Below are positions 19,532 through 30,712 of a DNA stretch of 40,787 nucleotides, in pieces. Source of the DNA: Christensenellaceae bacterium. GTDB taxonomy: Bacteria; Bacillota; Clostridia; Christensenellales; DTU072. Each line of letters opens with the position of its first letter. The first letter of the stretch is position 1. The notes beneath the pieces are model-generated. The model was given only the letters and a program-made list of their open reading frames with translations. It did not search any database and was not told where the DNA came from. A program made the position numbers and the translations under genes. The stretch covers positions 1-40,787 of the forward strand of contig JAITLB010000149.1 of NCBI GenBank assembly GCA_031278175.1. Direction: 5' to 3'.

Positions 19532-20310
19532 AAACGTATACCTCCAGATAATCTTGAAATATTATATAATATTTGTTCGTTTTTCTCAAGCGTTTTAGTA
19601 CAACTCAAAAATGTAATCCTAAGTTATTTGCAATCGTAGTTAGTTAAGTGCTATTCTTTAGCTAATAGATTGCCTTTACTACTCAACAAGACCATATGTA
19701 TTAATAGCGCAAAGTTTTGCTATTGAATTACTACAACGCTAAAACCTCAAAAACGCATCGCAAATTGTTTTGCATTCTTAGTGAGGTTTACCTATGCTCA
19801 TAATTTTCTAAATGCCTTTTCTACAAAAGGCGGGTGCACTCTCAAATGTGACATGCCACAATTTACAAATAATAGTAGTTAATAAAGACGCAAGTTAGAC
19901 ATATCGAAGTCCATGACTTTTTCTATATGCGCTAACGCGCCTGTTTGCTCTTTAATAGTTATACTTATCACGCACCAACCATCTTAACATTTAACAATGT
20001 TCTCAACTTGTTATCTAGATACTTGTACTATCAAAAATTCTATTGTGAGACCAGTCTACATGCATTTTTTTCGTAATTTGAAACCTTGAGCATGGTTATA
20101 ATCGTTTTTTCTTGATAATATAGCGTCAATAATAGTATAATAACATAGTTAAGCAATGATCAAATGTCTCTTGCTTGAGAGCTGGGCATTATTTATCGCT
20201 ACTTAAAAACTGATCAAACGCTCTAACAAAAAACAATTTCAATAATTGTTTCTTGTACAACTAGACAAACACTTAATTCTTTAAGCTTAGTTGTTAAATA
20301 TTATGCTGAG

Positions 20311-22857
20311 GTGCAATGTATGATTCACTCAATCGATATCTCCAATGACTGGAAATATTCATCTAAAAATCGCTTATTCAAAGGCACTACAAATTTGCCA
20401 ACATGTAATTATTTGGATCTGCTAAAAGATAAATTTATCGGAGACCCGTTTTTTGGCGAAAACGAAGGCAAACTTTTTTGGGTAAGCGAATTAGATTGGA
20501 CCTATGAAAAGTCATTTGAAATCAGGCAAGACGAGTTGCAAAGCAAAATAGTGCGAATTCATTTTGAATCTATCGATACGATAGCCGATATATATTTAAA
20601 CGACGAATTGCTCGACTCGGTCAAAAATGCACATATTCCTTACGACTATGATGTTAAATCTAAATTGAAAGTTGGATTAAATACATTGTCCGTCCATCTC
20701 ACATCACCAGTAAATTATGTAGCAAATAACTATAAAAATATGAATTTCCCTGCTAATTTTGCAGGTGTAAACAGATTTACCACTATCCGCAAAGCCGCTT
20801 ATCAATTCGGCTGGGATTGGGGGCCAAAACTCCCGTGTTCTGGATTCGATGGTCGGGTATATATATTATGTTCTGATGGAGATTTGATTAGTGACTTGCG
20901 TGTTGAACAAGCACTTTCTAGCGATTTTGCAGATTTATCTATTAGTGCTACAATAGAAAGGTATTGTGGCGATGGGACTGTCACTGTAACTGATCCTGAT
21001 GGCTTGCAAGTAGCTCACGCATCGCTCACTGTCACCTCTGAGCGAGATGTATTTACTTGTGTTAGCTGTTCTATTAGAATCGAAAATCCTAAACTTTGGC
21101 ACGCAAATGGTATGAAACTCAATGTTTTGCAGCAACCATTATACACGCTCACGCTAAACTCTGGAGCAACTGAAAAAAGCATTAATATCGGCATCAGAGA
21201 ATTATCTCTATCGACACTCCCTGACAAATATGGTAAAGATTTCTGCTTTATCGTAAACGGCAAAAGAATATTTGGCAAAGGCGCAAATTGGATACCTGCT
21301 GACAGTTTCCCTGCACGTGTCACAAACGAACAAATCGAAGTGTACATAAAAGCTATGGCTGACGCTAATTTTAACATGATTCGCGTTTGGGGTGGCGGTT
21401 TCTATGCTTCTGATTATTTTATGGATTTGTGCGACCGCTATGGAATATTAGTTTGGCATGACTTTATGTTTGCATGCGGTTTATATCCGTTTAGAAAAAA
21501 TGATTTCTTACAATCTGTTACCTCTGAAGTTATCTACCAGGTTAAACGTTTGCGCACGCATCCTTCTCTTGCACTGCTATGCGGTAATAACGAAATCGAT
21601 GCAATGAGTCCTGGGTGGGGATTATTCCCTCAACTTTTAAAAGATAACAAGCTCTTCTTTTATACTACTATGCCATCGGTTATCGAGCCGTTGACATCTT
21701 GTCGGTACTGGCCAACATCACCAAGCGTAGAGAAAGGCATTAAAGCTGATAACGCGGGCGACACACATATTTGGGCAGTTTGGCATGGAATGATGCCTTT
21801 CACTTATTTTATGAAGCGCAACACACGTTTTTGTAGCGAATTTGGTTTTGAATCACTACCACCTGTTGATACTCTTTTAAAGATAGCAAATAATCCTAAA
21901 GAGTTGGATCTTAACTCATCATTAATGAAATCACACCAAAAATGTGGAGCTGGAAACGCACGCATTCTCTATTATATAATTAATAATTATCGCATACCGA
22001 AAAGATACGATCACCTGACATACTTAAGCCAACTCACACAAGCTGAAAGTGTCGAGGCTGCTGTGGATCATTGGCATAGAAATCTCGGTCGTTGTAATGG
22101 CTCGCTATATTGGCAATATAACGACTGCTGGCACACCGCAAGTTGGTCTGGAATCGATTATTTGGGTTCATATAAAGCTCTCCACTATTATGCAAAGGAT
22201 TTTTATGCACCGATCTCGGTTTCATTTTATCGAGATGATAATGATATTTCAGTATATGCTGTTAACGACTCAACCGAGGAATTTAGTTGCAAGCTTTTAA
22301 TCAAAATTACAGACTTTGATGGTGATATACTCTTTAATTCTGAAATAAAGACAACACTGGCTTCATACTCAGCAAACAAAATCGAAACAGTTTCGCTCTC
22401 GCGCATCCCAGATAACAAGATAAATAAGACAGCAATGATAGCAGAATTGTTTGATGATAGCGACACATTAATATCTAGAAAAACAACATTGTTCACGAAA
22501 GATAATGAAGCCGTCTTTAAAAAAGCACAAATCAATGTTACGGTAGAGGAAGATGCCGACCACTTGAATATTCGCTTAAAAGCTAATACTTATGTGCGCA
22601 AGATCATGCTTAACATAGCTGGACTAACAATACCATTCTCAGTAAATTATTTTGACATGGAACCTTCTAGAGAATATTCGGTAAAGCTCTCCCGCGAATG
22701 CAATTTAAGTGCAGCAGAAGTCAAATCGGCATTGCAACTTATCTCATATGCGGACATTGAACCTAAGTATTCACGAAAAATAGAAAAACTAAAAGCTTCC
22801 CAGATAGCATTAATCCCTATAAACTTCTTTGGGCGTATAGCGTATAAATTCTTATGA
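20311..22857 (+). CDS. Glycoside hydrolase family 2, beta-mannosidase-like
   Basis: 'AAYQFGWDWGPKLPCSGFDGRVYI', 'NMIRVWGGGFYASDYFMDLCDRYGILVWHDFMFACGLYP', 'CGNNEID', 'GSLYWQYNDCW'. Confidence 0.93.
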   Translation: MQCMIHSIDISNDWKYSSKNRLFKGTTNLPTCNYLDLLKDKFIGDPFFGENEGKLFWVSELDWTYEKSFEIRQDELQSKIVRIHFESIDTIADIYLNDELLDSVKNAHIPYDYDVKSKLKVGLNTLSVHLTSPVNYVANNYKNMNFPANFAGVNRFTTIRKAAYQFGWDWGPKLPCSGFDGRVYILCSDGDLISDLRVEQALSSDFADLSISATIERYCGDGTVTVTDPDGLQVAHASLTVTSERDVFTCVSCSIRIENPKLWHANGMKLNVLQQPLYTLTLNSGATEKSINIGIRELSLSTLPDKYGKDFCFIVNGKRIFGKGANWIPADSFPARVTNEQIEVYIKAMADANFNMIRVWGGGFYASDYFMDLCDRYGILVWHDFMFACGLYPFRKNDFLQSVTSEVIYQVKRLRTHPSLALLCGNNEIDAMSPGWGLFPQLLKDNKLFFYTTMPSVIEPLTSCRYWPTSPSVEKGIKADNAGDTHIWAVWHGMMPFTYFMKRNTRFCSEFGFESLPPVDTLLKIANNPKELDLNSSLMKSHQKCGAGNARILYYIINNYRIPKRYDHLTYLSQLTQAESVEAAVDHWHRNLGRCNGSLYWQYNDCWHTASWSGIDYLGSYKALHYYAKDFYAPISVSFYRDDNDISVYAVNDSTEEFSCKLLIKITDFDGDILFNSEIKTTLASYSANKIETVSLSRIPDNKINKTAMIAELFDDSDTLISRKTTLFTKDNEAVFKKAQINVTVEEDADHLNIRLKANTYVRKIMLNIAGLTIPFSVNYFDMEPSREYSVKLSRECNLSAAEVKSALQLISYADIEPKYSRKIEKLKASQIALIPINFFGRIAYKFL

Positions 22858-23076
22858 GACTCGCGCCGAGCACTTTAAATGCTAACTAAGTTTCCACGGT
22901 TATTGTCTATATTCTAAATATATAACTACATCCTCTTGGGGGCATCTCGCATCACGCATGCCTTGTACAAAATGCTTATCATCTTAACTTAAATTGCTCA
23001 GGTTTTAAATTTATTTGCGCTGGTCTTTTACCAAAGCACTATCTATGTTCAAAATTAATGCCCCGCTATAGATATG

Positions 23077-23445
23077 TCATTTTTTTGTTCTTGATGAAAT
23101 TATTAACCCCGATAGCAACCCAGCTACCATAACAGCTGAAAGGCAAACCGACACCGTCTCTAGACCACCCGCTATCGCGCCTAATATGCCACGCTCACTG
23201 GCGGCACTCATTGCGCCCTTAGCTAATAAGCTCCCGAATCCTACGATCGGTACAGTTGCGCCTGCATGCCCAAAATCTATTATATGCTGATAAATGCCGA
23301 GCACTTCTAAAACGACACCTGAGAGTAGAAATATAACTAGGATCTTTGCAGCTGTTAATTTCGTTGTATTGATTAATACTTGACCTATTAAGCAAATCGA
23401 ACCACCTACTACAAAGACACGCAAATATGTGATAAGCATAAACAC
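23077..23445 (-). CDS. spoVAE: Stage V sporulation protein AE
   Basis: 'GGSICLIGQVLINTTKLTAAKILV...DFGHAGATVPIVGFGSLLAKGA'; follows spoVAD. Confidence 0.9.
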   Translation of the reverse strand: MFMLITYLRVFVVGGSICLIGQVLINTTKLTAAKILVIFLLSGVVLEVLGIYQHIIDFGHAGATVPIVGFGSLLAKGAMSAASERGILGAIAGGLETVSVCLSAVMVAGLLSGLIISSRTKK

Positions 23446-23447
23446 CT

Positions 23448-24452
23448 CTAAATCCTCTCAAACGACACAGCATGAGCTATAGCTGGTATACTCTGTTTTT
23501 GCAAACACGATGTCTTTGAAATAAGCGCACCTGTGGTGACGAGAAGGACTCGACCAATTGACCCTTCAAGTAGTTTCTTATATACGTAAGCGTTAAATAC
23601 TAGCGCCGAGCAGGCTGGACCACTTCCACCCTGTTCAACTTTTTGTGTTTCTCTGTCAAAAATCAAAACCCCGCAGTCGGTGTAATTTGTTTGATCTAAA
23701 TCGTAAGATCTCTCATACATCAGTTGTTTTAATAGCAAAGCACCAGTATGACCCAGATCACCAGTAATTATCAAGTCATAATAACGCGGTTGCCTGCGCG
23801 TATCTTTGAAATGCCTAATCATAGTGTTCATCGCCGCAGGAGCCATAGCACCGCCCATGTTATTGGCATCTTTAACACCCCAATCAACTACTCTCCCGAA
23901 AGTCACAGACTCTATTCGTATGCGTCCTTCGGTCTTATTTATGAGCATTGCACCTGCACCCGTTACTGTCCATTGAGCGAGTGGTGTTCGCTGTGTCCCT
24001 AATTCAAGTGGAAACCTAAATTGTCGCTCGGCAGTTGAAAAATGACTACTCACAGAACAAATAATTCGTTGCTTAAAGACTGAAGCGTCTATAATTCTAG
24101 CAGCTAATGCAATCGCTGCGCCATATGTCGCACAAGCACCAAAAGACCCTACAAAAGGGATTTCCAGCGTGCGCATAGCAAAGTTAGTGGCATACAATTC
24201 ATCCGTCAAATCGCCAGCAATGCATAAATCTATATCCTGTGGCATGTAGTTAGTTTTGTTTAATAAATATCGTATCGCACTTTCATGGATTTTACTTTCG
24301 GCTAGTTCATAACTTGTTAAACCGAGCAAATCATCTCTTAGCGCTTTGTTGAAATGCTTTTTCAGCGGTCCCTGCGACTCTTTGGGACCTGCTAGAGTTG
24401 CCACAGCACCGATGAGAACACGTGATTTTAGTTGTATCGTGCTTGCTGGCAT
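23448..24452 (-). CDS. spoVAD: Stage V sporulation protein AD
   Basis: Thiolase-fold SpoVAD: 'GPKESQGPLKKHFNKALRDDLLG', 'FGACATYGAAIALAA', 'ITGDLGHTGALLLKQLM'. Confidence 0.95.
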   Translation of the reverse strand: MPASTIQLKSRVLIGAVATLAGPKESQGPLKKHFNKALRDDLLGLTSYELAESKIHESAIRYLLNKTNYMPQDIDLCIAGDLTDELYATNFAMRTLEIPFVGSFGACATYGAAIALAARIIDASVFKQRIICSVSSHFSTAERQFRFPLELGTQRTPLAQWTVTGAGAMLINKTEGRIRIESVTFGRVVDWGVKDANNMGGAMAPAAMNTMIRHFKDTRRQPRYYDLIITGDLGHTGALLLKQLMYERSYDLDQTNYTDCGVLIFDRETQKVEQGGSGPACSALVFNAYVYKKLLEGSIGRVLLVTTGALISKTSCLQKQSIPAIAHAVSFERI

Positions 24453-24455
24453 AAC

Positions 24456-24923
24456 TTAAGTCACGCTCTTCAATACTAATGCTATAATTCCTGAAAGAAC
24501 AGAAGCCACAATGCCAATGACTAGCACAGGTCCCGCAATTTTAAACATATTAGCACAAACACCATTTATTATACCTTCACGCTTGTGTTCGATAGCTGGA
24601 GAGATAATCGAGTTGGCAAATCCTGTAATTGGGATAATTGATCCAGCGCCACCAATTTCTCCAATTTTGTCGTAGATGCCAATACACGTGAGTAGTGTAG
24701 CTAAAACTACTAGAACTAGCGGCACTATCTGCTTGATCGTACTGGGATTTAGTGCTGGGAAAAAATATGCACACAAATCATTAAATGCTTGACCGATGCA
24801 ACATATAAAGCCTCCAACAAAAAATGCCGCTATCATAGTCCTTAGATGTCGCGTTTTGGGTGCCCGTTGTTTAATTAGTTCTAAATACCGCTGATCTTCC
24901 ATATACATCATCCCCGCTAACAT
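24456..24923 (-). CDS. spoVAC: Stage V sporulation protein AC
   Basis: 'FFVGGFICCIGQAFNDLC...GEIGGAGSIIPITGFANSIISPAIEHKREG'. Confidence 0.93.
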   Translation of the reverse strand: MLAGMMYMEDQRYLELIKQRAPKTRHLRTMIAAFFVGGFICCIGQAFNDLCAYFFPALNPSTIKQIVPLVLVVLATLLTCIGIYDKIGEIGGAGSIIPITGFANSIISPAIEHKREGIINGVCANMFKIAGPVLVIGIVASVLSGIIALVLKSVT

Positions 24924-25360
24924 TATCGCCTACTGGAGAAAAAATCTCTTCTCGCTCAGCCGCGTCTTTCCTTGCTACAGTTTTCTTCATATACTATATT
25001 TTTGACAAACTGAATTAAAAATAAACCTAAATCTTTGTTTGCTTCCAAAGTTGCTTTTGCGACTGTGCTTTGCTAAATTGACACATGCTGTTCGTTAATT
25101 ATTGAGTCATACTAAAATTATTTTGCTGGACCATTTGATTTAGTTAAATAATTATTTCTAACGCTCTGGAGTGCTCATGTCAATTGCTACCAGTCAAGTT
25201 TTCTCTTACATCTATATTGCCTAAAGGATAAAACTCGCACGTGTCACCTTTTGTCATACTTTAAGTTTTCGCAAATTGTAAGGCTGCTTACTTTGCTCTA
25301 GGGATTGATATCGATTATTGCGCATTTAGTAGATCGCACTTCTATAACGTCTTTATTCTT

Positions 25361-25397
25361 AAAAAGAGAACATGTAATAACACATGCTCTCTTTTTT
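25361..25397. terminator. Rho-independent (bidirectional-looking) terminator 3' of leuB
   Basis: AAAAAGAGA-A-CATGT aataac ACATG-C-TCTCTTTTTT hairpin with A/T tracts on both sides. Confidence 0.8.
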
Positions 25398-25523
25398 AAT
25401 TTTCTTGCTTGGCTTTCCAAACTGGATTAATAAAACAAGGTTTCTTTATTTAAACTAACAGTTGCTATTATAATCGTACAATCTCGGTGTTTTTAGCATC
25501 TTAAGAGTTGTAGATATATTTGA

Positions 25524-26606
25524 CTATTTGTTTAACAACTCTAGTATTTTCTTCGTTACATCTGTTGTTCTTATTGGCTCAATGCCGTCACTAGTTATAT
25601 CAGCTGTTCTATAACCTAATTCAAGCAACGCTGTTACAGACTCTTCTATTCGCTCAGCCGCCTCACATTCATCAAGCGAAAAGCGCAACATCATTGCAAC
25701 AGATAAAATTGTAGCCATAGGATTTGCGATATTTTTTCCTGCAATATCAGGAGCTGAACCATGAATTGGCTCATATAATCCTAGTTTGCCTTTGCCTAAC
25801 GAGGCAGAAGGCAACATCCCTATTGAACCAGTTATCTGTGAGGCTTCATCGGATAAAATATCGCCAAATATATTGTTAGTCAAAATGACATCAAATTGTC
25901 CTGGATTCCTGACTAATTGCATCGCTGCATTATCGACATACATAGTAGAAAGTTCTACGTCTCTATATTCTTTAGCAACATCGGCTACGGTTTGACGCCA
26001 TAGTCTAGATGACTCTAATACATTTGCTTTGTCGATTGAGCAAACCCTTTTGCGTCTCTTTATTGCTATGTTAAAAGCCACATGTGCAATTCGCACTATT
26101 TCATCAACGGTGTATTCTTCGGTATCATAGGCATATACACACTTATTTCCTATATGTACAGATTTCCTTTGCCCAAAATATATTCCGCCTGTTAACTCGC
26201 GAATTACCATTATATCTACACCATTTGCTAATGCTGAGTCTTTGAGTGGTGATGCATTTTTAAGAGCATTATACACTACAGCTGGTCTCAAATTAGCAAA
26301 AAGTCCAAGCCCAGCACGGATTTTTAAAAGCCCAGCTTCGGGTCTGTGATTCCCTGGTAACAAATCCCATTTAGGTCCACCTACTGCACCCATAAGCACG
26401 GCATTGCACGATTTGCACAACTCTAAAGTTGAATTAGGCAATGGCTCTCCTAGCGTATCTATAGCGTGTCCGCCTATAGGCGCTTGACACATTTCAATCT
26501 GGAATTTATATATTTGCGCTACCCTCTGTAATATTTGAGTAGCTGACTCTATTATCTCTGGACCAATTCCATCACCTGGGAGCAATGCTATTTTGTATTT
26601 TTTCAT
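25524..26606 (-). CDS. leuB: 3-isopropylmalate dehydrogenase
   Basis: '[12 protein letters not shown]', 'ELTGGIYFG', '[21 protein letters not shown]'. Confidence 0.97.
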   Translation of the reverse strand: MKKYKIALLPGDGIGPEIIESATQILQRVAQIYKFQIEMCQAPIGGHAIDTLGEPLPNSTLELCKSCNAVLMGAVGGPKWDLLPGNHRPEAGLLKIRAGLGLFANLRPAVVYNALKNASPLKDSALANGVDIMVIRELTGGIYFGQRKSVHIGNKCVYAYDTEEYTVDEIVRIAHVAFNIAIKRRKRVCSIDKANVLESSRLWRQTVADVAKEYRDVELSTMYVDNAAMQLVRNPGQFDVILTNNIFGDILSDEASQITGSIGMLPSASLGKGKLGLYEPIHGSAPDIAGKNIANPMATILSVAMMLRFSLDECEAAERIEESVTALLELGYRTADITSDGIEPIRTTDVTKKILELLNK

Positions 26607-26624
26607 TTTTGCCTCATTATTGAT

Positions 26625-27128
26625 TTATTTGTTTGTCTTTTCTTTCATCGCCCTTATTTTCCCTACTAGTCCTCCAGCGTTTATTATCTCTTGCATAAAT
26701 GCTGGAAACGGCGTAGCGATGTAACTTTTGCCCGTTGTGAGATTTAATATCTCGCCGTTTGAATAATCTATTTCTAATTCATCACCTGCAACAATATCGC
26801 GTGCAGCACTAGCACACTCAAGCGCTGGAAGTCCGATGTTGACGGCATTTCTGTAAAATATGCGTGCAAAGTTTTCAGCAATGACGCAACTAATGCCTGA
26901 GGCTAATATTGCGATCGGTGCGTGTTCTCTGCTAGACCCACAACCAAAATTGACACCAGCAACTATTATATCGCCACTCTTAACTTTTTTAACAAAGTCT
27001 TTATCAATGTCTTCCATACAATGTGCCGCTAGATTTTTGGGATCTGGGTTGTTTAGCACGCGCGCTGGTATTATTACATCGGTATCAACATGATTACCAT
27101 ATTTGTGAACAAATCCTCTACTCTTCAT
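26625..27128 (-). CDS. leuD: 3-isopropylmalate dehydratase small subunit
   Basis: '[16 protein letters not shown]', '[17 protein letters not shown]'. Confidence 0.96.
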   Translation of the reverse strand: MKSRGFVHKYGNHVDTDVIIPARVLNNPDPKNLAAHCMEDIDKDFVKKVKSGDIIVAGVNFGCGSSREHAPIAILASGISCVIAENFARIFYRNAVNIGLPALECASAARDIVAGDELEIDYSNGEILNLTTGKSYIATPFPAFMQEIINAGGLVGKIRAMKEKTNK

Positions 27129-27342
27129 TTTAATCCTCTAAATAGTCATTTGAAACTATTATTAATATCTTAGTAAAATTCTTTTCGCTTTTTTAGTTTG
27201 CTTAATTTGAATATTCCATTAGGTTGTATTATTAATGTTGCCTTGCATGCCTTTCGGCATTTCTTGCTGAACTTTTTATACTCCCTACTTCTATTGCTAA
27301 TCCAACTACAGAAAGTGTAATTTATCAACATTCCAAATTAAA

Positions 27343-28644
27343 TCAAAGTGCATCGGGACTGCATATTACACCTGTTATTGCAGACGCTGCTGCTATAGCT
27401 GGCGAAGCCAGATATATTTCACTCCTTATATGCCCCATCCTGCCTATGAAATTTCTGTTTGTCGTCGATACGCATTTTTCACCTTCTGCTAGTATGCCCA
27501 TATGACCACCTAAACAAGGACCACAAGTCGGTGTAGATACAGCAGCACCTGCATCGACAAAAACCTGCATAAGCCCCTCTGTGACACATTGCATCCAAAC
27601 GTTTTGCGTAGCGGGAATAACTATGCATCTTAAATACTCACTGACCTTGCGCCCGTTTAATATTTTTGCTGCCATGCGCATGTCCTCTATGCGTCCGTTC
27701 GTACAAGAACCGATTACTACCTGATCAATTTTAATTTTCATCTTCTCTACTTCTTCAATGCTTTTTGCATTTTCAGGCAGATGTGGGAAAGCAACAGTTG
27801 GACTTATATTTGACAAATCCATTTCAATGACCCTTGAATAAATAGCATCATCATCGCCAACGTATTCAGTATAATTTTTGATTCCACGCTCTGCTAAATA
27901 TGCTCTAGTTGCACTATCAACAGGGAAGATACCGTTTTTAGCACCAGCCTCTATTACCATGTTAGCAATTGTAAATCTATCGTCCATTGTAAACTGGGCT
28001 ATATCACCAGTAAACTCTATAGACTGATAGCGTGCCCCGTCAACACCAAGTCTTCCAATAAGCCAAAGTATAGCATCTTTACCACATACATATTTCTTTT
28101 TTTCGCCTTTGATAATCACTTTAATCGCTTCTGGTATCTTAAACCAACATTTACCTGTCGCCATGCCTGCAGCCATATCTGTTGATCCTATGCCTGTCGC
28201 AAACGCATTTAAAGCGCCATGCGTGCATGTATGCGAATCCGCGCCGATAACGGCATCACCTGGTTTGATAAGACCTAACTCGGGCAGTAATGCGTGTTCA
28301 ACACCTACGCGTCCTATCTCATAATAGTGCGTTATTTGATGTTTTTTTGCAAACTCGCGAACTTTCTTTGTCAAAGCTGCTGCTGCTATATCTTTATTAG
28401 GTGTAAAATGATCTGGAATAAGTGCTATCTTATCTTTATCAAAAACATCACCAACGTTCATTTTATAAAATTCATCTATTGCAACTGGTGCGGTTATGTC
28501 ATTAGCAAAAACAAGATCGACACTGCATTCAGTTAATTCGCCAGCTTTTACGCTACTACGACCTGATTTGTGCGCCATGATCTTTTGAGTTGCTGTCATT
28601 CCCATATATATACCTCGTAACTGTAATTTCCTTGCTGTGGTCAT
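27343..28644 (-). CDS. leuC: 3-isopropylmalate dehydratase large subunit (likely start at MGMTATQKI, about 28605)
   Basis: '[11 protein letters not shown]', '[23 protein letters not shown]', '[14 protein letters not shown]', '[12 protein letters not shown]'. Confidence 0.96.
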   Translation of the reverse strand: MTTARKLQLRGIYMGMTATQKIMAHKSGRSSVKAGELTECSVDLVFANDITAPVAIDEFYKMNVGDVFDKDKIALIPDHFTPNKDIAAAALTKKVREFAKKHQITHYYEIGRVGVEHALLPELGLIKPGDAVIGADSHTCTHGALNAFATGIGSTDMAAGMATGKCWFKIPEAIKVIIKGEKKKYVCGKDAILWLIGRLGVDGARYQSIEFTGDIAQFTMDDRFTIANMVIEAGAKNGIFPVDSATRAYLAERGIKNYTEYVGDDDAIYSRVIEMDLSNISPTVAFPHLPENAKSIEEVEKMKIKIDQVVIGSCTNGRIEDMRMAAKILNGRKVSEYLRCIVIPATQNVWMQCVTEGLMQVFVDAGAAVSTPTCGPCLGGHMGILAEGEKCVSTTNRNFIGRMGHIRSEIYLASPAIAAASAITGVICSPDAL

Positions 28645-28695
28645 TAAAATGCCCTTATAGCGCTTTCAACATATCTATGCCCTATTTGTTAATGC

Positions 28696-30222
28696 TTAAA
28701 TAATTTGTTTTTCGTCTGTGTCTGTCAATGCTCTATTGACAGAGTCAAGATAAGCTAGTATTGATGCCTCAATAATGTTATGTGAAACGCTTTGCCCTGT
28801 ATAAAGTTTATCATTCTTTCTAAGTCTCACTATAACTTCTCCTAGCGCATCATCACCTTCTGGGATGGCGCGTATATCATACGATGCTAGTTCCCATTTG
28901 CCGTCAGTTATCTTTTCGAGTGCCTCGTATGTCGTTGTAATCGGACCGTTTTCGGACAACGTAGTAGAAATAATTTGATCACCACACTTGACAGAGATTG
29001 ATATTTCAGAGAGATTGTTAGCACTAGTTCGCAACTCGAAATTTTCTAATTTGTATACCTCGGGTACGTTTGCTGTATTATTTAATACTATTGCTTCTAA
29101 ATCCTCATCGGTAATCCTTTTCTTTTTATCAGCAAGCTCTTTAAATTGAGCAAAAGCCTCGTCTATCTTTTCGCGCGAGAGATCGTAACCTAGATTCTTT
29201 AGATGAGCACTAAATGCATGTCGACCTGACAATTTACCTAAAACCAATGTGCTTTCTTGCTTGCCTACAGACTGTGGAGTCATTATCTCATATGTTAGAG
29301 GATTCGTGAGAACACCATGCTGATGTATCCCCGACTCATGCGCAAAAGCATTATCGCCTACTATAGGTTTGCAAACGTTAATAGGAACACCAGTTAATTT
29401 TGAAATTCTCTTACTAGTTCTAAATATTGCTGACGTGTCTATATTATGATTAAGTTGCAAAATATCCTTTCGCGTGGTTAGTGCCATTATTACTTCTTCA
29501 ACAGAACAATTCCCAGCTCTCTCACCGATGCCATTTACCGTGGTTTCCATCTGTCTAGCACCATTTTGCAGTGCGGCTAGAGTATTTCCGACAGCAAGTC
29601 CTAGGTCATTGTGACAATGCACACTGACAACAGCTCGTGAAATATTCGGCACATTCTTTATTATCTCTGCAATCAAATTGCCAAATTCGTTAGGTATTTT
29701 GTACCCAACTGTATCGGGAATATTGACTGTGGTTGCACCCGCATCAATGACACCCTCTAAAACCTTGTATAAAAATTCAGGATCCGTTCTGCTAGCATCT
29801 TCACATGAAAATTCAATATCCTCACATAATGTCTTAGCATATCTTACACACTGTACGGCCTGCTCAAATACTGCATCAGGACTTAGTTTTAGTTTGTATT
29901 TCATGTGTATTTCGGAAGTGGCTAAAAACAAATGCAATCGCGGTTTTTTTGCTTCTTTTACAGCTTCCCAACCACGATCTATATCCGTTCGCACACAACG
30001 ACATAGTGCTGCAACAGAACACTTGACTGCTGACGCGACACCTTGCACAGCTTGAAAATCACCATTCGATGCTGCTGGGAAACCCGCTTCAATTATATCC
30101 ACACCCAACAGTTCTAACTGTTTTGCTATCTCTAGCTTCTCGGACAAATTCAAATTGACACCTGGTGTCTGTTCACCGTCACGCAGTGTCGTATCGAAAA
30201 CTATTACCCTATTTGAATCCAT
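28696..30222 (-). CDS. leuA: 2-isopropylmalate synthase
   Basis: 'VIVFDTTLRDGEQTPGVNLN', 'HCHNDLGLAVGNTLAAL', 'GAGNCSVEEV'-like 'GERAGNCSVEEVIMAL', C-terminal regulatory domain. Confidence 0.97.
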   Translation of the reverse strand: MDSNRVIVFDTTLRDGEQTPGVNLNLSEKLEIAKQLELLGVDIIEAGFPAASNGDFQAVQGVASAVKCSVAALCRCVRTDIDRGWEAVKEAKKPRLHLFLATSEIHMKYKLKLSPDAVFEQAVQCVRYAKTLCEDIEFSCEDASRTDPEFLYKVLEGVIDAGATTVNIPDTVGYKIPNEFGNLIAEIIKNVPNISRAVVSVHCHNDLGLAVGNTLAALQNGARQMETTVNGIGERAGNCSVEEVIMALTTRKDILQLNHNIDTSAIFRTSKRISKLTGVPINVCKPIVGDNAFAHESGIHQHGVLTNPLTYEIMTPQSVGKQESTLVLGKLSGRHAFSAHLKNLGYDLSREKIDEAFAQFKELADKKKRITDEDLEAIVLNNTANVPEVYKLENFELRTSANNLSEISISVKCGDQIISTTLSENGPITTTYEALEKITDGKWELASYDIRAIPEGDDALGEVIVRLRKNDKLYTGQSVSHNIIEASILAYLDSVNRALTDTDEKQII

Positions 30223-30373
30223 TGTTCTCTGCTCCTTGTATACTACTGTGCTTAGCTTTTATTGCTAAGCGTGTGCCTCTTTAACTAATATTTCAGTTTA
30301 TATAGAGACCACTTACTAGTCTTTTATTGTTTTAGCATTTGACTATATAGTATTAAATGAAATGAAAAAGGCA

Positions 30374-30712
30374 TAAAAAATGTCCTTGACATGTCATAAA
30401 ACTGTCAGGACGAAATCAAAATCAATGAAACCGCGGTACCACCCGACTTCGCACATCAAAGAGACGTGCGCACTCATATTACTCACAAGATAAAACCTAA
30501 TGAGACCTCAATTAACGGAGAGTACCCGGCAAGGCATAATTACGTAAAGTGTTCCGCCCGCTACTCCAGGATGAGACACCATCAACACCAATAAATCGTC
30601 ACAGCAACCCGATTCTCTCTGAAATTGGAGAACATTGATGATACGTTTAAACAAACCATGCTCACATAAAACTGTTTACATGCTCTGTCCTCAACGATTC
30701 CTTTCATCGTAT
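30374..30712 (-). promoter_or_regulatory. T-box leader of the leu operon, probable Leu CUC specifier at 30628-30630
   Basis: Minus strand contains GGGTGGTACCGCGG T-box core, 'AGAGAGAATCGGGTTGCTGTGACGATT' stem II-like block, specifier-loop candidate UUCUCCAA between UGAAA/UUUCA and CGUUGA/UCAAUG helices, and terminator GTCCTGACA...TGTCAAGGACATTTTTT. Confidence 0.92.

Noticed and set aside
21015-21377. 120-aa ORF antisense to the beta-mannosidase
   Set aside because: Shadow ORF opposite a well-supported GH2 gene; same for the other antisense ORFs in 20802-22535 and 38285-39730.
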